Of a stretch of DNA of 7,045 bases, positions 1-6,264 are shown piece by piece. The notes beneath the pieces were generated by a model. That model saw nothing but the letters and a program-made list of their open reading frames with translations, made no database searches and was not told where the DNA came from. Source of the DNA: Gammaproteobacteria bacterium (GTDB taxonomy: Bacteria; Pseudomonadota; Gammaproteobacteria; UBA1113). The stretch is taken from positions 1-7,045 of the forward strand of contig JAIELR010000235.1 of assembly GCA_019752835.1 (NCBI GenBank), in the 5' to 3' direction. The translations under genes and the position numbers were made by a program. Every line of letters starts with the position of its first letter. Positions within the stretch are counted from its first letter, which is position 1.

Positions 1-723
1 TTTTCGTACTAAACGCTCACTGATCATGGAATACAGTACGTTTAAGCCCAGTGATTGTTGTGCTACATAAGTGCCATACAATTGCTGGAAATCATCAATG
101 GGGCCGCTGTTATTTTGAAGTTGTTGTGCCGATAAGGGGCCTACTGAATTAGCCAGGCCGGATAAAAACTGCATTAAGATTTGCGCGTTTTTGTTATCTT
201 CCGATAGGGGTGCAATGGTGTTGGTACTTAATAATTTACCGATATTAAATTGTGGTAGCTTTTTAGCAATAAAACCAGCGCCATCGATACTTTTAGGGAC
301 TAAATTAGCCTGGTTGGCCGTGTTTAATTGCGCAATCTCATTGCCGATATCACTGTCATTATTTTGCTGTGTTGTCGCGTTAGCGTTATTCGTGTTTTTT
401 TCAGTGGCTGGTGCAACGCCTTTTAAGGCAACAAAGGTAACTGCTCTAGTCAGTTGCCAGTTTAGATTATTAACCCCTTCATTGGATAAGATATTTTGCC
501 AGTTTCCTTTCATACTTTTGGCAAAATCCAAAGGAGTGCCATTAACCAAATTGCTGTTTAACCAGAGAATAAGGCTATTGGTGGCATTTTGGGTATTGGC
601 TGCTTGCTGTTTTTCGACCAAATTTTTTGGATTGGGGGCATTATTATTCGTAATGGCAGCATGAGTCGTTAAGCTCAAGGTCAGGCTGAGAGTGACTAAA
701 CTGTATTGCAGAAAATGTTTCAT
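1..723 (-). CDS. icmX: IcmX, Dot/Icm type IV secretion periplasmic protein (partial, C-terminus beyond the left edge)
   Basis: This minus-strand frame is open from ATG at 723 to base 1 and gives 241 residues with no stop. The Legionella protein is about 466 residues, so roughly half is visible. Residues 1-22 form a Sec signal peptide (hydrophobic core about 8-19, likely cleavage after THA). The mature part is Asn/Gln-rich, with a low-complexity stretch at about 109-124. A conserved-looking block lies at about 215-241 (LYGTYVAQQSLGLN followed by ERLVRK), which I recognise as IcmX-like. An AGAGGA ribosome site lies about 8 bases before the ATG. The gene is last of the visible icmW–lipoprotein–icmX set, 28 bases after the lipoprotein stop. 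IcmX is known in Legionella to be needed for translocation and to be exported; its exact role is unsettled. The identity is from family resemblance and gene order together. Confidence 0.88.
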   Translation of the reverse strand, partial: MKHFLQYSLVTLSLTLSLTTHAAITNNNAPNPKNLVEKQQAANTQNATNSLILWLNSNLVNGTPLDFAKSMKGNWQNILSNEGVNNLNWQLTRAVTFVALKGVAPATEKNTNNANATTQQNNDSDIGNEIAQLNTANQANLVPKSIDGAGFIAKKLPQFNIGKLLSTNTIAPLSEDNKNAQILMQFLSGLANSVGPLSAQQLQNNSGPIDDFQQLYGTYVAQQSLGLNVLYSMISERLVRK

Positions 724-751
724 TTATTGTTTTTCCTCTGGTTGAAAAATG

Positions 752-1180
752 TTAAAAACCATAATTCCACTGATTGCTATTGTTCGTGTTATTGCTGCGA
801 GAAGGCGATGGAAAGCCGCTTACATTGGGTTGTTGTGTAAGAGCCGGTTGTGTGGGTGCCTGTTGCGGCGCAGGTGTTTGGGCTGGTGCGGGCACTGGCG
901 ATTGTACAGGTGCTGCTGGCTGCACGGATACTGCTGGTGCTGATGCAGGCATATCAGGTACTTGTGCTTGCATAGCGGCCGATAGTGCCTGTAATCTTTG
1001 CGACAATATTTGTTGCTGTTGTGTCATGTTGGTTTGCGCTTGGGCGGCAATGCGATCAGCATTGCTATTGATTTGATTCAGAGCGTCTGGTGTCGGTATA
1101 TCGCCGTAGATTGCAGCGCAGCCGAAGAGCAAGATGAAGCTTATGCCAATCTGTAATAGACGATGTAACCTCGTTGTCAC
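752..1180 (-). CDS. small proline-rich putative lipoprotein between icmW and icmX
   Basis: The 142-residue product begins at GTG (1180). No in-frame ATG occurs before residue 52, and the start overlaps the icmW stop as GTGA with GGGAG just upstream, so the GTG start is well supported. Residues 8-20 are hydrophobic and end in LLFG before Cys21. This is a lipobox, though Phe at -2 is unusual. Residues about 35-73 are Gln/Ala-rich and look helical or coiled-coil. Residues about 75-126 are rich in Pro, Ala and Gln. The tail is Asn-rich and ends WNYGF with a terminal Phe. The design (lipid anchor, helix, extended Pro-rich arm) suits a periplasm-spanning lipoprotein. It is not recognisably DotC or DotD, and I know no named Dot/Icm gene at this spot in Legionella pneumophila. 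A role in the secretion apparatus is inferred from the tight operon only. Confidence 0.82.
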   Translation of the reverse strand: MTTRLHRLLQIGISFILLFGCAAIYGDIPTPDALNQINSNADRIAAQAQTNMTQQQQILSQRLQALSAAMQAQVPDMPASAPAVSVQPAAPVQSPVPAPAQTPAPQQAPTQPALTQQPNVSGFPSPSRSNNTNNSNQWNYGF

Positions 1181-1623
1181 GTTTCACTCCCTAAGGCTTT
1201 CATGACGATGTCAATACGTTCATTGGCAAAAACACGGCCTAATAAACGTAAGCGTTCGAAAACAATATTACGACGTAAAAATATGCCAGGGATATCCTCG
1301 CTGCTGGTGCTATTTTCCTCTGCATACATTAATATCTTGGAAGCGCCACCAGGATGGGCAGTATCGATGGTTTGCAATAAGCGTAACATACGTGCCATTT
1401 TAAGATAGGCGCAAAGAGTGATAAAGTCTTGTTGATGCCCTAATTCATAATTGCCCAGCGTTTCTAAAGAATCGGCTAAGCCTTGCATGGCTGTTTCGAA
1501 TTCGGGATCTTCATCTACAGTCCAATGTTCTACCCCTTCCATAAAGGCAACCACTCTGTAGATCATGGGATCGACATAATCCTTCCAAAATTGGTGCACG
1601 CCATCGTGGCTTAAGTCAGGCAT
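1177..1623 (-). CDS. icmW: IcmW, Dot/Icm effector adaptor (type IV secretion chaperone)
   Basis: The 148-residue product is close to the roughly 151 residues of Legionella IcmW. The start MPDLSH at 1623 matches the family N-terminus. It has a strong AGAGGAAAA site upstream, which is why I prefer it to the in-frame ATG seven codons earlier at 1644. Family features are DPMIYRVVAFMEGVE (about 18-32), RLLQTIDTAHPGGAS (about 81-95), AEENSTSS (101-108) and FLRRNIVFERLRLLGRVF (115-132). The protein is acidic, has no signal or membrane segment, and is cytosolic. In Legionella, IcmW pairs with IcmS and binds the DotL coupling protein to recruit a class of effectors. The gene leads the minus-strand set and diverges from icmV across 304 bases. 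Its TGA overlaps the GTG of the next gene, implying translational coupling. Confidence 0.96.
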   Translation of the reverse strand: MPDLSHDGVHQFWKDYVDPMIYRVVAFMEGVEHWTVDEDPEFETAMQGLADSLETLGNYELGHQQDFITLCAYLKMARMLRLLQTIDTAHPGGASKILMYAEENSTSSEDIPGIFLRRNIVFERLRLLGRVFANERIDIVMKALGSET

Positions 1624-1654
1624 AGTCTTTTCCTCTTTTATCAATCACCTTCAC

Positions 1655-1684
1655 AGTATATCTATTTCTTGGCGCTAGCTGCAA
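1655..1684 (-). promoter_or_regulatory. putative sigma70 promoter of icmW
   Basis: On the minus strand TATACT (1660-1655) is one base off the -10 consensus. A weak -35, TTGCAG (1684-1679), lies 18 bases upstream. Transcription would begin near 1648, leaving a leader of about 25 bases with the AGAGGA ribosome site. No PmrA-type repeat is placed correctly over this -10. The -10 is good and the -35 poor. Confidence 0.45.
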
Positions 1685-1812
1685 GTTTGTATCTTTTTAA
1701 TCCGGCTTAGCTTAAGGTTTTATGAAGCAAGTTAAAAATACTATAGCAGATCTAGATAATTTGTACCTTAAGTGCGGTATGATAGTTCTGTATTTATAAA
1801 AGGATAGGAATT

Positions 1813-1829
1813 CTTAACGATGGATTAAG
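1813..1829. promoter_or_regulatory. possible PmrA-like TTAA tandem repeat upstream of icmV
   Basis: CTTAA and ATTAA start 11 bases apart (CTTAACGATGGATTAAG). That is the half-site period of the PmrA box known to control icm/dot genes in Legionella and Coxiella. Against the consensus as I remember it (cTTAATatT, two bases, cTTAA) about 10 of 14 positions agree on either strand, since the element is also an imperfect palindrome. It lies 50 bases before the best icmV -10, which is not the usual placement. A poorer -10 (TAATGT, 1839-1844) would be at the right distance. Confidence 0.25.
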
Positions 1830-1875
1830 AGCCTAAATTAATGTGGTACTCATTACACAATAGCTGTTCAATTTT

Positions 1876-1884
1876 TGATACAAT
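1876..1884 (+). promoter_or_regulatory. putative extended -10 promoter of icmV-dotA
   Basis: TGA followed by TACAAT matches the TGn extended -10 form, which can work without a good -35; none is seen at 16-18 bases upstream. Transcription would start near 1891, giving a leader of about 37 bases that contains the TTAA palindromes and an ATG-TAA start-stop pair at 1919-1924. Confidence 0.4.
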
Positions 1885-1927
1885 AGGCGCTGTTGTTAAA
1901 GTATTAACTTAATCAGAGATGTAAACG

Positions 1928-2404
1928 ATGGGTGTTTTCAAAAAAATAGGCCAAGGCTTAAGCTGGGCATACAAACCGGCCGTTGATGTTAAAGCATGGA
2001 TGGGCTTGGATATCATTAAAACTTCAAGCCGCTATGTGTGGGGTGTGGGCAAGAGCCTGTTTGTGCCGCAAAAAGCAGAACACAATGAAACCTTTCAGGA
2101 AGCTCTGGCGCGTCTTAATTTGACGGAAGCCGATTTAAAACTACGCCACAAAGAATTTTCACAATTATTTTTTATCTATGGCGCCATTGGGGTGGTCATC
2201 GCCCTTTACAGTTTGTTTTTATTTTATACTATGTCTTTTATGGGGGGGGTGTTAGCTCTGGTGGTCTCTTCGCTTGCCTTTGCTTTAGCCTTTAGATATC
2301 ATTTTTGGTTATTTCAAATTAAACATCGTAAATTAGGTTGCTCTGTCCGAGAATGGTGGCATTCGAAAATTGAAGATGAAGCTTCAAAAGATGGAGGGCA
2401 ATAA
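1928..2404 (+). CDS. icmV: IcmV, Dot/Icm inner-membrane protein
   Basis: The 158-residue product matches the IcmV family in length (about 151 in Legionella), in its N-terminus (MGVFKKIGQGLSWAYKPAVD) and in topology. A basic and aromatic N-terminal region carries WMGLD at about 24-28. A charged helical part follows at about 52-77, then two membrane segments at about 80-102 and 105-123 forming a hairpin. A basic C-terminal tail follows (IKHRKLG, then REWWHSK). There is no cleaved signal peptide. IcmV is an inner-membrane component required for Dot/Icm function, with no assigned biochemical activity. The ATG has only a modest AGAGA ribosome site about 9 bases upstream. It is first in the plus-strand operon, 3 bases before dotA, and diverges from icmW as in Legionella. 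Confidence 0.94.
   Translation: MGVFKKIGQGLSWAYKPAVDVKAWMGLDIIKTSSRYVWGVGKSLFVPQKAEHNETFQEALARLNLTEADLKLRHKEFSQLFFIYGAIGVVIALYSLFLFYTMSFMGGVLALVVSSLAFALAFRYHFWLFQIKHRKLGCSVREWWHSKIEDEASKDGGQ
2393..2398 (+). promoter_or_regulatory. ribosome binding site of dotA inside the end of icmV
   Basis: GGAGGG lies 9 bases before ATG 2408 and 12 before a second ATG at 2411. The spacing favours 2408, giving the protein a start of Met-Met-Lys-Arg. The site is within the last codons of icmV, so translation of the two genes is likely coupled. Confidence 0.6.
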
Positions 2405-2407
2405 GTC

Positions 2408-5400
2408 ATGATGAAACGTCTTTTATCTATTGTAGCAATGAGCTTGTTTGCGCCGGCTGTGTTTGCCTCCGTTAATTTTTTTACGCCGGCAGCCAATGAT
2501 CAATCCCTGTATTTTCTGGCCGCTATCTTTGGGGATGTTGGTAACGTCTTGCATTTAGGCGGCTCTACCTTACTAAAATATACCTTTTATTATTTCAACC
2601 AAGCCGTACTGGTTTTAGGGTGTATCGTGATTCTTTATACCCTGATTGTATCCACCATCAATACTTCACATCAGGGTGAAATGATGGGCTCTAAATGGAA
2701 CTCGGTGTGGATTCCTATGCGATCTGCCATCGGCTTTGCCTTGTTATTACCGATTGGCACCGGTAAAACCTATGCGGTGGTTCAAGCCATGGTCATGTGG
2801 GTTATCGTACAAGGGGTAGGTGCTGCAGACTATCTGTGGTCCAATATGGTGGAACAAATTGTCACTGGCGGTGCAACCATTCAGGCGGATACCGCTTCGA
2901 GTAACAGTGCATCGGATACGATAATGAGCGCCTACGAGTATTTTGTGTGTGCAATGGAACTGACTGAAGTGCAAGATGTCAGAGATTATAATACTAATAG
3001 CAATAGCACTAGTGTTAATCACTATGATGACAAGAATGGATATGATCATAATGCACCGCGGCTTACATTTAGTAGCACAAATCAGTATGCAGCTCAACCC
3101 AATACCAATTTTTGGACTTTCGGTATGGCTAATCCCAGTGGTTGGTCAGTCCAGTCTATTTGCGGCACCATTACTTCCCCTGCCTCGAATACAGACACGC
3201 AAAGTAATCCGGCCCTGCGAAAATATTATGATAACCAACGGGATATTCTTTCCCTGGCTCTGGGAGCGACAGATCCTTCTGGCAACTCAAACCGAGCCAA
3301 TTTGACGGACAGCGGGAGTAACCCCATTTATTTACCGAATAGCGATAATTTGGTTCTGTTGGAAGGCTTAAGTGGATTGACCTCCGCTTCTAATACAAAG
3401 TCGTGGGGACACTTCGGGGGCAACTGGTTAGGAGATTTTGGTTCTCAAAGTACCATAGATGGTCGTTCCGGTGCGGCACCTCTTGATGGCGCCCCGGCTA
3501 AAAATACTAAAAATGGCCGTTACGCAGGGTTAACGTATATGCAACCGAACAAGAAATTGAATGGTAAGATTGTCTATACGCAAGTGACTTTGCCTTCCCT
3601 CTCTTATTTAGCAGAGTTGACGGTTGAAAATGTGGATGCAGGTTCACCGGTATCCGATCCGACTCAGTCAACAGGTACAGATAATTCGTCGTCGGGTAGT
3701 AGTGTTATATGGCGCACGATTGGAGAGGGCGCTCAAAATAGAGGGGTAAAGGGGAGTCTCAATACTGCTATTGATACTAGCCGTAAACTTCACACACAGC
3801 TGGGTAATATAGATTCTGACGATCCTGATGCGCTGACCAAACGGGAAACTATTGATGCTGATATTGCGAATATCCAAAACAATCTGAGTCAGCAGTCAGA
3901 AGGCAGCGTTGGTACGAGCCAAATCAATTTGTATGTACAGCAGCAATTGGCTTTAGTGGCGCAAGCTTATATGGATGCAAGCGCTGCCAATTATGCGGCT
4001 TATCAAAATGAATTGACAGAGCAGCAGAATGGTTCAAAACTAAATTCATCGCCAGAAGGATCGGAAGATACTGAATCACAAAAAACAACTTCAGATTATT
4101 TGTTGGCGGCGGCCAAGTTCAATGGTTGGGCGAGTGCGGGGGCACTTTATCTGGATATAGCCAGAGTATTACAGGCAACCACTTCTGATATCACTATGAC
4201 CTCGGATTATAGTTATAGTGTTTTGGCTTGTACCAAGGGCGTCGGGCTGAGTCCAGAAGCGCACAGTAATAATATGTTGTGTAAGGATGCGCGCGCGCCG
4301 ACGGATGTGGGTGGACGAAGGGATAATAACTCAAAGGACAAGAAGAAAAAAAGCTGGGGTACCGATTTGGGCGATGCGATAACGCAAGCGCAAAATAATA
4401 CCAGCCAGGCATTAGGCTATCTGGTGAGCATGGAAGATCCGAATGATGAGGGCAAAGATATGACTGGCGATAATAGCAGTGCCTGTGAAGCCATGGCCAA
4501 TAGAAGTGGTGAAGTACAATATGGTGACTATCAACAGCAATGCGGTATTTACAATAGTGTCAATACGAACAAAGGCTTCAGTCCTGCTTCTATCATCAAA
4601 CCCAAATTTCCTAAAATGATCATTAATCCTGTGGTTTGGTACAATTATGTAAATCAAATGATGGTTTATAATTTTGCACAAACCCTCATGCCCTTGCTGG
4701 AGATGGGACAGACTACGGTGATGCCAAATCCTATTTTAACCTTAAGAAAATCGGGGATACGTTTGCTCAACACCAGTGCCAAGTTATATCACGTAGGTCA
4801 AAACTATATGTGGATTTCTGGTTTGGTCTCTTATGTAGCGTCGAATTGGAGCCCTATTGCGGGTGCCGCATTTAGTACGTTTAACTGGGCTGCTTCCATG
4901 GCGACGATGATGGTGGCGATGATGATGAGTATGGGTGCGATTCTGGCTTATTATTTCCCTATGATCCCCTATTTGGTCTTTACCTTTGCCACCATCCAGT
5001 GGTTGGTGCTAACCATCGAAGCAATGACTGCAGCACCTTTGATGGCCTTGGGTATTTTGCATCCTGAAGGTCAGCATGAAGTCTTTGGTCACAGTAGTAT
5101 GGGTATTGCTATCTTATCGACAGTATTTTTACGTCCACCACTCATGATTGTTGGCTATTTTGCTTCAACCTTGATGTGTTATGTCGTTGTGCTGTTGATC
5201 AATGCCGGCTTCTTTTTCGCTGCTAACTCCATGCTCAGTGGCGATAGCTCTGCGGCCAGTGTTTTTGGTTGCCTTATCGTATGGATGATGTACCTTAATA
5301 CCGTCATGATAGCCATCAACAAATCCTTTAGCTTGATTTACCATATTCCGGATCATGTAACGCGCTGGATAGGTATCACCGAAGGCCATACTTCAGACGT

Positions 5401-5536
5401 TGAACAAATGATGACCCAAATCAAGGATGGCGTGAAACAGGGCGGCGACCTGGGCAAGAGCGCTATGGACAGTAAAGCTAGCGCCCAAGCTGCGACGGCT
5501 GGCCAGACTTTCTCGCAACGGGGCGGAAAAAAATAA
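2408..5536 (+). CDS. dotA: DotA, polytopic inner-membrane protein of the Dot/Icm system (DotA/TraY family)
   Basis: The product is 1042 residues, against about 1048 in Legionella. Residues 1-20 form a signal peptide with AVFA before Ser21; cleavage of the leader is known for Legionella DotA. Hydrophobic segments follow at about 64-84, 103-117 and 121-142. A hydrophilic region of about 640 residues (roughly 150-795) should be the large periplasmic domain; it has six cysteines (181, 252, 608, 625, 693, 712). A C-terminal bundle spans about 801-972. It includes the family block HPEG (885-888), FGH (893-895) and LRPPLM (908-913), then IPDHVTRWIG (980-989). The tail to 1042 is cytosolic and rich in Gln, Ala and Gly. 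DotA is essential for Dot/Icm translocation and related to TraY of IncI plasmids. The Asn/Ser-rich stretch at about 193-215 and the Lys cluster at 643-648 may be lineage insertions. The reading frame is intact throughout. Confidence 0.97.
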   Translation: MMKRLLSIVAMSLFAPAVFASVNFFTPAANDQSLYFLAAIFGDVGNVLHLGGSTLLKYTFYYFNQAVLVLGCIVILYTLIVSTINTSHQGEMMGSKWNSVWIPMRSAIGFALLLPIGTGKTYAVVQAMVMWVIVQGVGAADYLWSNMVEQIVTGGATIQADTASSNSASDTIMSAYEYFVCAMELTEVQDVRDYNTNSNSTSVNHYDDKNGYDHNAPRLTFSSTNQYAAQPNTNFWTFGMANPSGWSVQSICGTITSPASNTDTQSNPALRKYYDNQRDILSLALGATDPSGNSNRANLTDSGSNPIYLPNSDNLVLLEGLSGLTSASNTKSWGHFGGNWLGDFGSQSTIDGRSGAAPLDGAPAKNTKNGRYAGLTYMQPNKKLNGKIVYTQVTLPSLSYLAELTVENVDAGSPVSDPTQSTGTDNSSSGSSVIWRTIGEGAQNRGVKGSLNTAIDTSRKLHTQLGNIDSDDPDALTKRETIDADIANIQNNLSQQSEGSVGTSQINLYVQQQLALVAQAYMDASAANYAAYQNELTEQQNGSKLNSSPEGSEDTESQKTTSDYLLAAAKFNGWASAGALYLDIARVLQATTSDITMTSDYSYSVLACTKGVGLSPEAHSNNMLCKDARAPTDVGGRRDNNSKDKKKKSWGTDLGDAITQAQNNTSQALGYLVSMEDPNDEGKDMTGDNSSACEAMANRSGEVQYGDYQQQCGIYNSVNTNKGFSPASIIKPKFPKMIINPVVWYNYVNQMMVYNFAQTLMPLLEMGQTTVMPNPILTLRKSGIRLLNTSAKLYHVGQNYMWISGLVSYVASNWSPIAGAAFSTFNWAASMATMMVAMMMSMGAILAYYFPMIPYLVFTFATIQWLVLTIEAMTAAPLMALGILHPEGQHEVFGHSSMGIAILSTVFLRPPLMIVGYFASTLMCYVVVLLINAGFFFAANSMLSGDSSAASVFGCLIVWMMYLNTVMIAINKSFSLIYHIPDHVTRWIGITEGHTSDVEQMMTQIKDGVKQGGDLGKSAMDSKASAQAATAGQTFSQRGGKK

Positions 5537-5553
5537 CAAGAGGGTAAAAAATA

Positions 5554-5569
5554 GCCCCCTCCAAGGGGC
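5554..5569. terminator. small GC hairpin after dotA, weak terminator candidate
   Basis: GCCCC pairs with GGGGC around a six-base loop (or CCCCT with AGGGG around CCA), 17 bases after the dotA stop. It is flanked by A-tracts on both sides. Read on the plus strand it lacks a T-run, so it would end dotA transcripts poorly. On the minus strand it is followed by TATTTTTT and would be a better terminator, though no minus-strand gene is near. Some read-through from dotA into the next gene is therefore possible. Confidence 0.4.
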
Positions 5570-5591
5570 AAAATGAGTTAAAACAAGGGGC
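5562..5591 (+). repeat. 8-base direct repeat CAAGGGGC, two copies 22 bases apart
   Basis: Copies lie at 5562-5569 and 5584-5591, about two helical turns apart. The second copy ends directly before the -35 element at 5592. Such spacing fits a protein bound on one face of the DNA, but two short copies may also be chance. The first copy is half of the hairpin described at 5554-5569. Confidence 0.4.
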
Positions 5592-5621
5592 TTGACTTAT
5601 ATTTATACATTAAGGTATAAT
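5592..5621 (+). promoter_or_regulatory. strong sigma70-type promoter for the 145-residue gene
   Basis: TTGACT (5592-5597) and a perfect TATAAT (5616-5621) are separated by 18 bases. This is the best vegetative promoter match in the window. Transcription would begin near 5628, giving a leader of about 35 bases. It indicates that the following gene is expressed independently of icmV-dotA. Confidence 0.78.
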
Positions 5622-5662
5622 ATAGGTATAGAGATTCATGAGAAGCAATTGAGGGGGATATT

Positions 5663-6100
5663 ATGGCAGCAAAAGACGACGACTTAATGCAGCGCTTGGG
5701 GAACCCTAGAGCGACTGATATTCCACATATTCTGACGCAGGCAGATAAATATCTAGGCAAAACATTGGCTTATGGCGGAGAAAAACTAAAAGAACTGGGT
5801 GAAGAACACTATGACAAAGGTAATTATGGGCGTGCTGGTATGCTCAAAGTGGCTGGATCAGCGATGGAGAAAGTCGGTGAAGTCATAGAAGGCTCCAAAC
5901 AGGGTTCTGTTACCTTTAATGGAGGCACGGGTTTAGAGAAACTTTATGGCGCAACCATGAATGCGAACCCAGGGGAGGAGTCCAGAGACAAGAATAGTCC
6001 CGCCGGAGGAGCAGCGTCTTGGACAAGTGGTGAAACCCCTCCTGGAGGCGGTGGCGGCGCTCCTCGTCCTGGTGGGCGTGTTATGGGTGGTCATCGTTGA
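5663..6100 (+). CDS. 145-residue hydrophilic protein with glycine-rich tail, function unknown
   Basis: I do not recognise this protein. The ATG has a strong GAGGGGG ribosome site 5 bases upstream and a near-consensus promoter, and the gene ends just before a clear terminator, so it is a real single-gene unit. Residues about 1-20 are charged (DDD at 5-7). Residues about 22-78 look helical and amphipathic, with many Lys and Glu (GGEKLKELGEEHYDKGNYGRA region). Residues 80-100 are Gly/Asn-containing. Residues about 104-145 are low-complexity Gly, Pro and Ala, with five Gly in a row and a basic end (RVMGGHR). There is no cysteine, signal peptide or membrane segment, so it is cytosolic unless translocated. 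Its place after dotA makes a Dot/Icm accessory protein or substrate conceivable, but nothing in the sequence proves it. Confidence 0.85.
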   Translation: MAAKDDDLMQRLGNPRATDIPHILTQADKYLGKTLAYGGEKLKELGEEHYDKGNYGRAGMLKVAGSAMEKVGEVIEGSKQGSVTFNGGTGLEKLYGATMNANPGEESRDKNSPAGGAASWTSGETPPGGGGGAPRPGGRVMGGHR

Positions 6101-6121
6101 TAATTTTTAAGGAAAAAACAG

Positions 6122-6159
6122 CCCTATTTTCTGCTCAATGGCAGAAAATGGGGAGTTTT
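6122..6159 (+). terminator. rho-independent terminator after the 145-residue gene
   Basis: CCCTATTTTCTGC (6122-6134) pairs with GCAGAAAATGGGG (6141-6153) over 13 positions with a single T-G wobble and a six-base loop. TTTT follows at 6156-6159. An A6 tract lies upstream at 6113-6118, so the same hairpin could also stop minus-strand transcription. The T-run is short but the stem is strong. Confidence 0.85.
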
Positions 6160-6264
6160 CATGGATAGCTGCCCTTTACAAACCTGCCAATCGGTTTAAA
6201 TTTTAGTTTAGAATACTTTCCTCCTTCAAGCAACAGCGTAAATGAGCATTTTTTCTGGGTGTTT

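Larger units (their letters stand above)
1624..1927. promoter_or_regulatory. divergent intergenic region between icmW and icmV
   Basis: This AT-rich stretch of 304 bases holds no convincing gene. It contains a -10 for icmW (1655-1660, minus) and an extended -10 for icmV (1876-1884, plus). Nine or ten TTAA tetramers are scattered through it, including a pair 11 bases apart at 1813-1828. Just downstream of the likely icmV start site lie two overlapping palindromes, GTTAA-AGTA-TTAAC (1895-1908) and ATTAACTTAAT (1903-1913). TTAA-rich elements are typical of response-regulator sites, but also common by chance in AT-rich DNA. Confidence 0.7.

Noticed and set aside
191..664. Plus-strand open frame of 157 codons with hydrophobic translation
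   Set aside because: It lies wholly antisense to icmX, which has a signal peptide, a ribosome site and family-like motifs. It is a shadow of that gene.
774..1076. Plus-strand frame encoding a Cys/Gly/Ala-rich product
   Set aside because: It is antisense to the Pro/Ala/Gln-rich lipoprotein. The odd composition is the mirror of those codons.
1624..1644. Seven-codon N-terminal extension of IcmW from an upstream ATG
   Set aside because: The extension would be encoded by the ribosome site itself (AAAGAGGAAAAG), and the family starts at MPDLSH.
1919..1924. ATG immediately followed by TAA just before icmV
   Set aside because: A start-stop pair can affect translation in some leaders, but nothing else supports a role here and it is expected often by chance.
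2756..2770. GTGKT in DotA (residues 117-121) resembling a P-loop
   Set aside because: The Gly required four residues before GKT is missing, and the segment lies between membrane helices. DotA is not a nucleotide-binding protein, so this is chance.
4346..4352. A7 run in dotA as a possible programmed frameshift site
   Set aside because: The codon phase (AAA-AAA-AGC after AAG) does not match the A-AAA-AAG slippery heptamer. The zero frame continues to a full-length family-like C-terminus, so no shift is needed.
6161..6199. Twelve-codon ORF after the terminator with GGGGAG before its ATG
   Set aside because: The apparent ribosome site is part of the terminator stem, and the peptide is too short to support.
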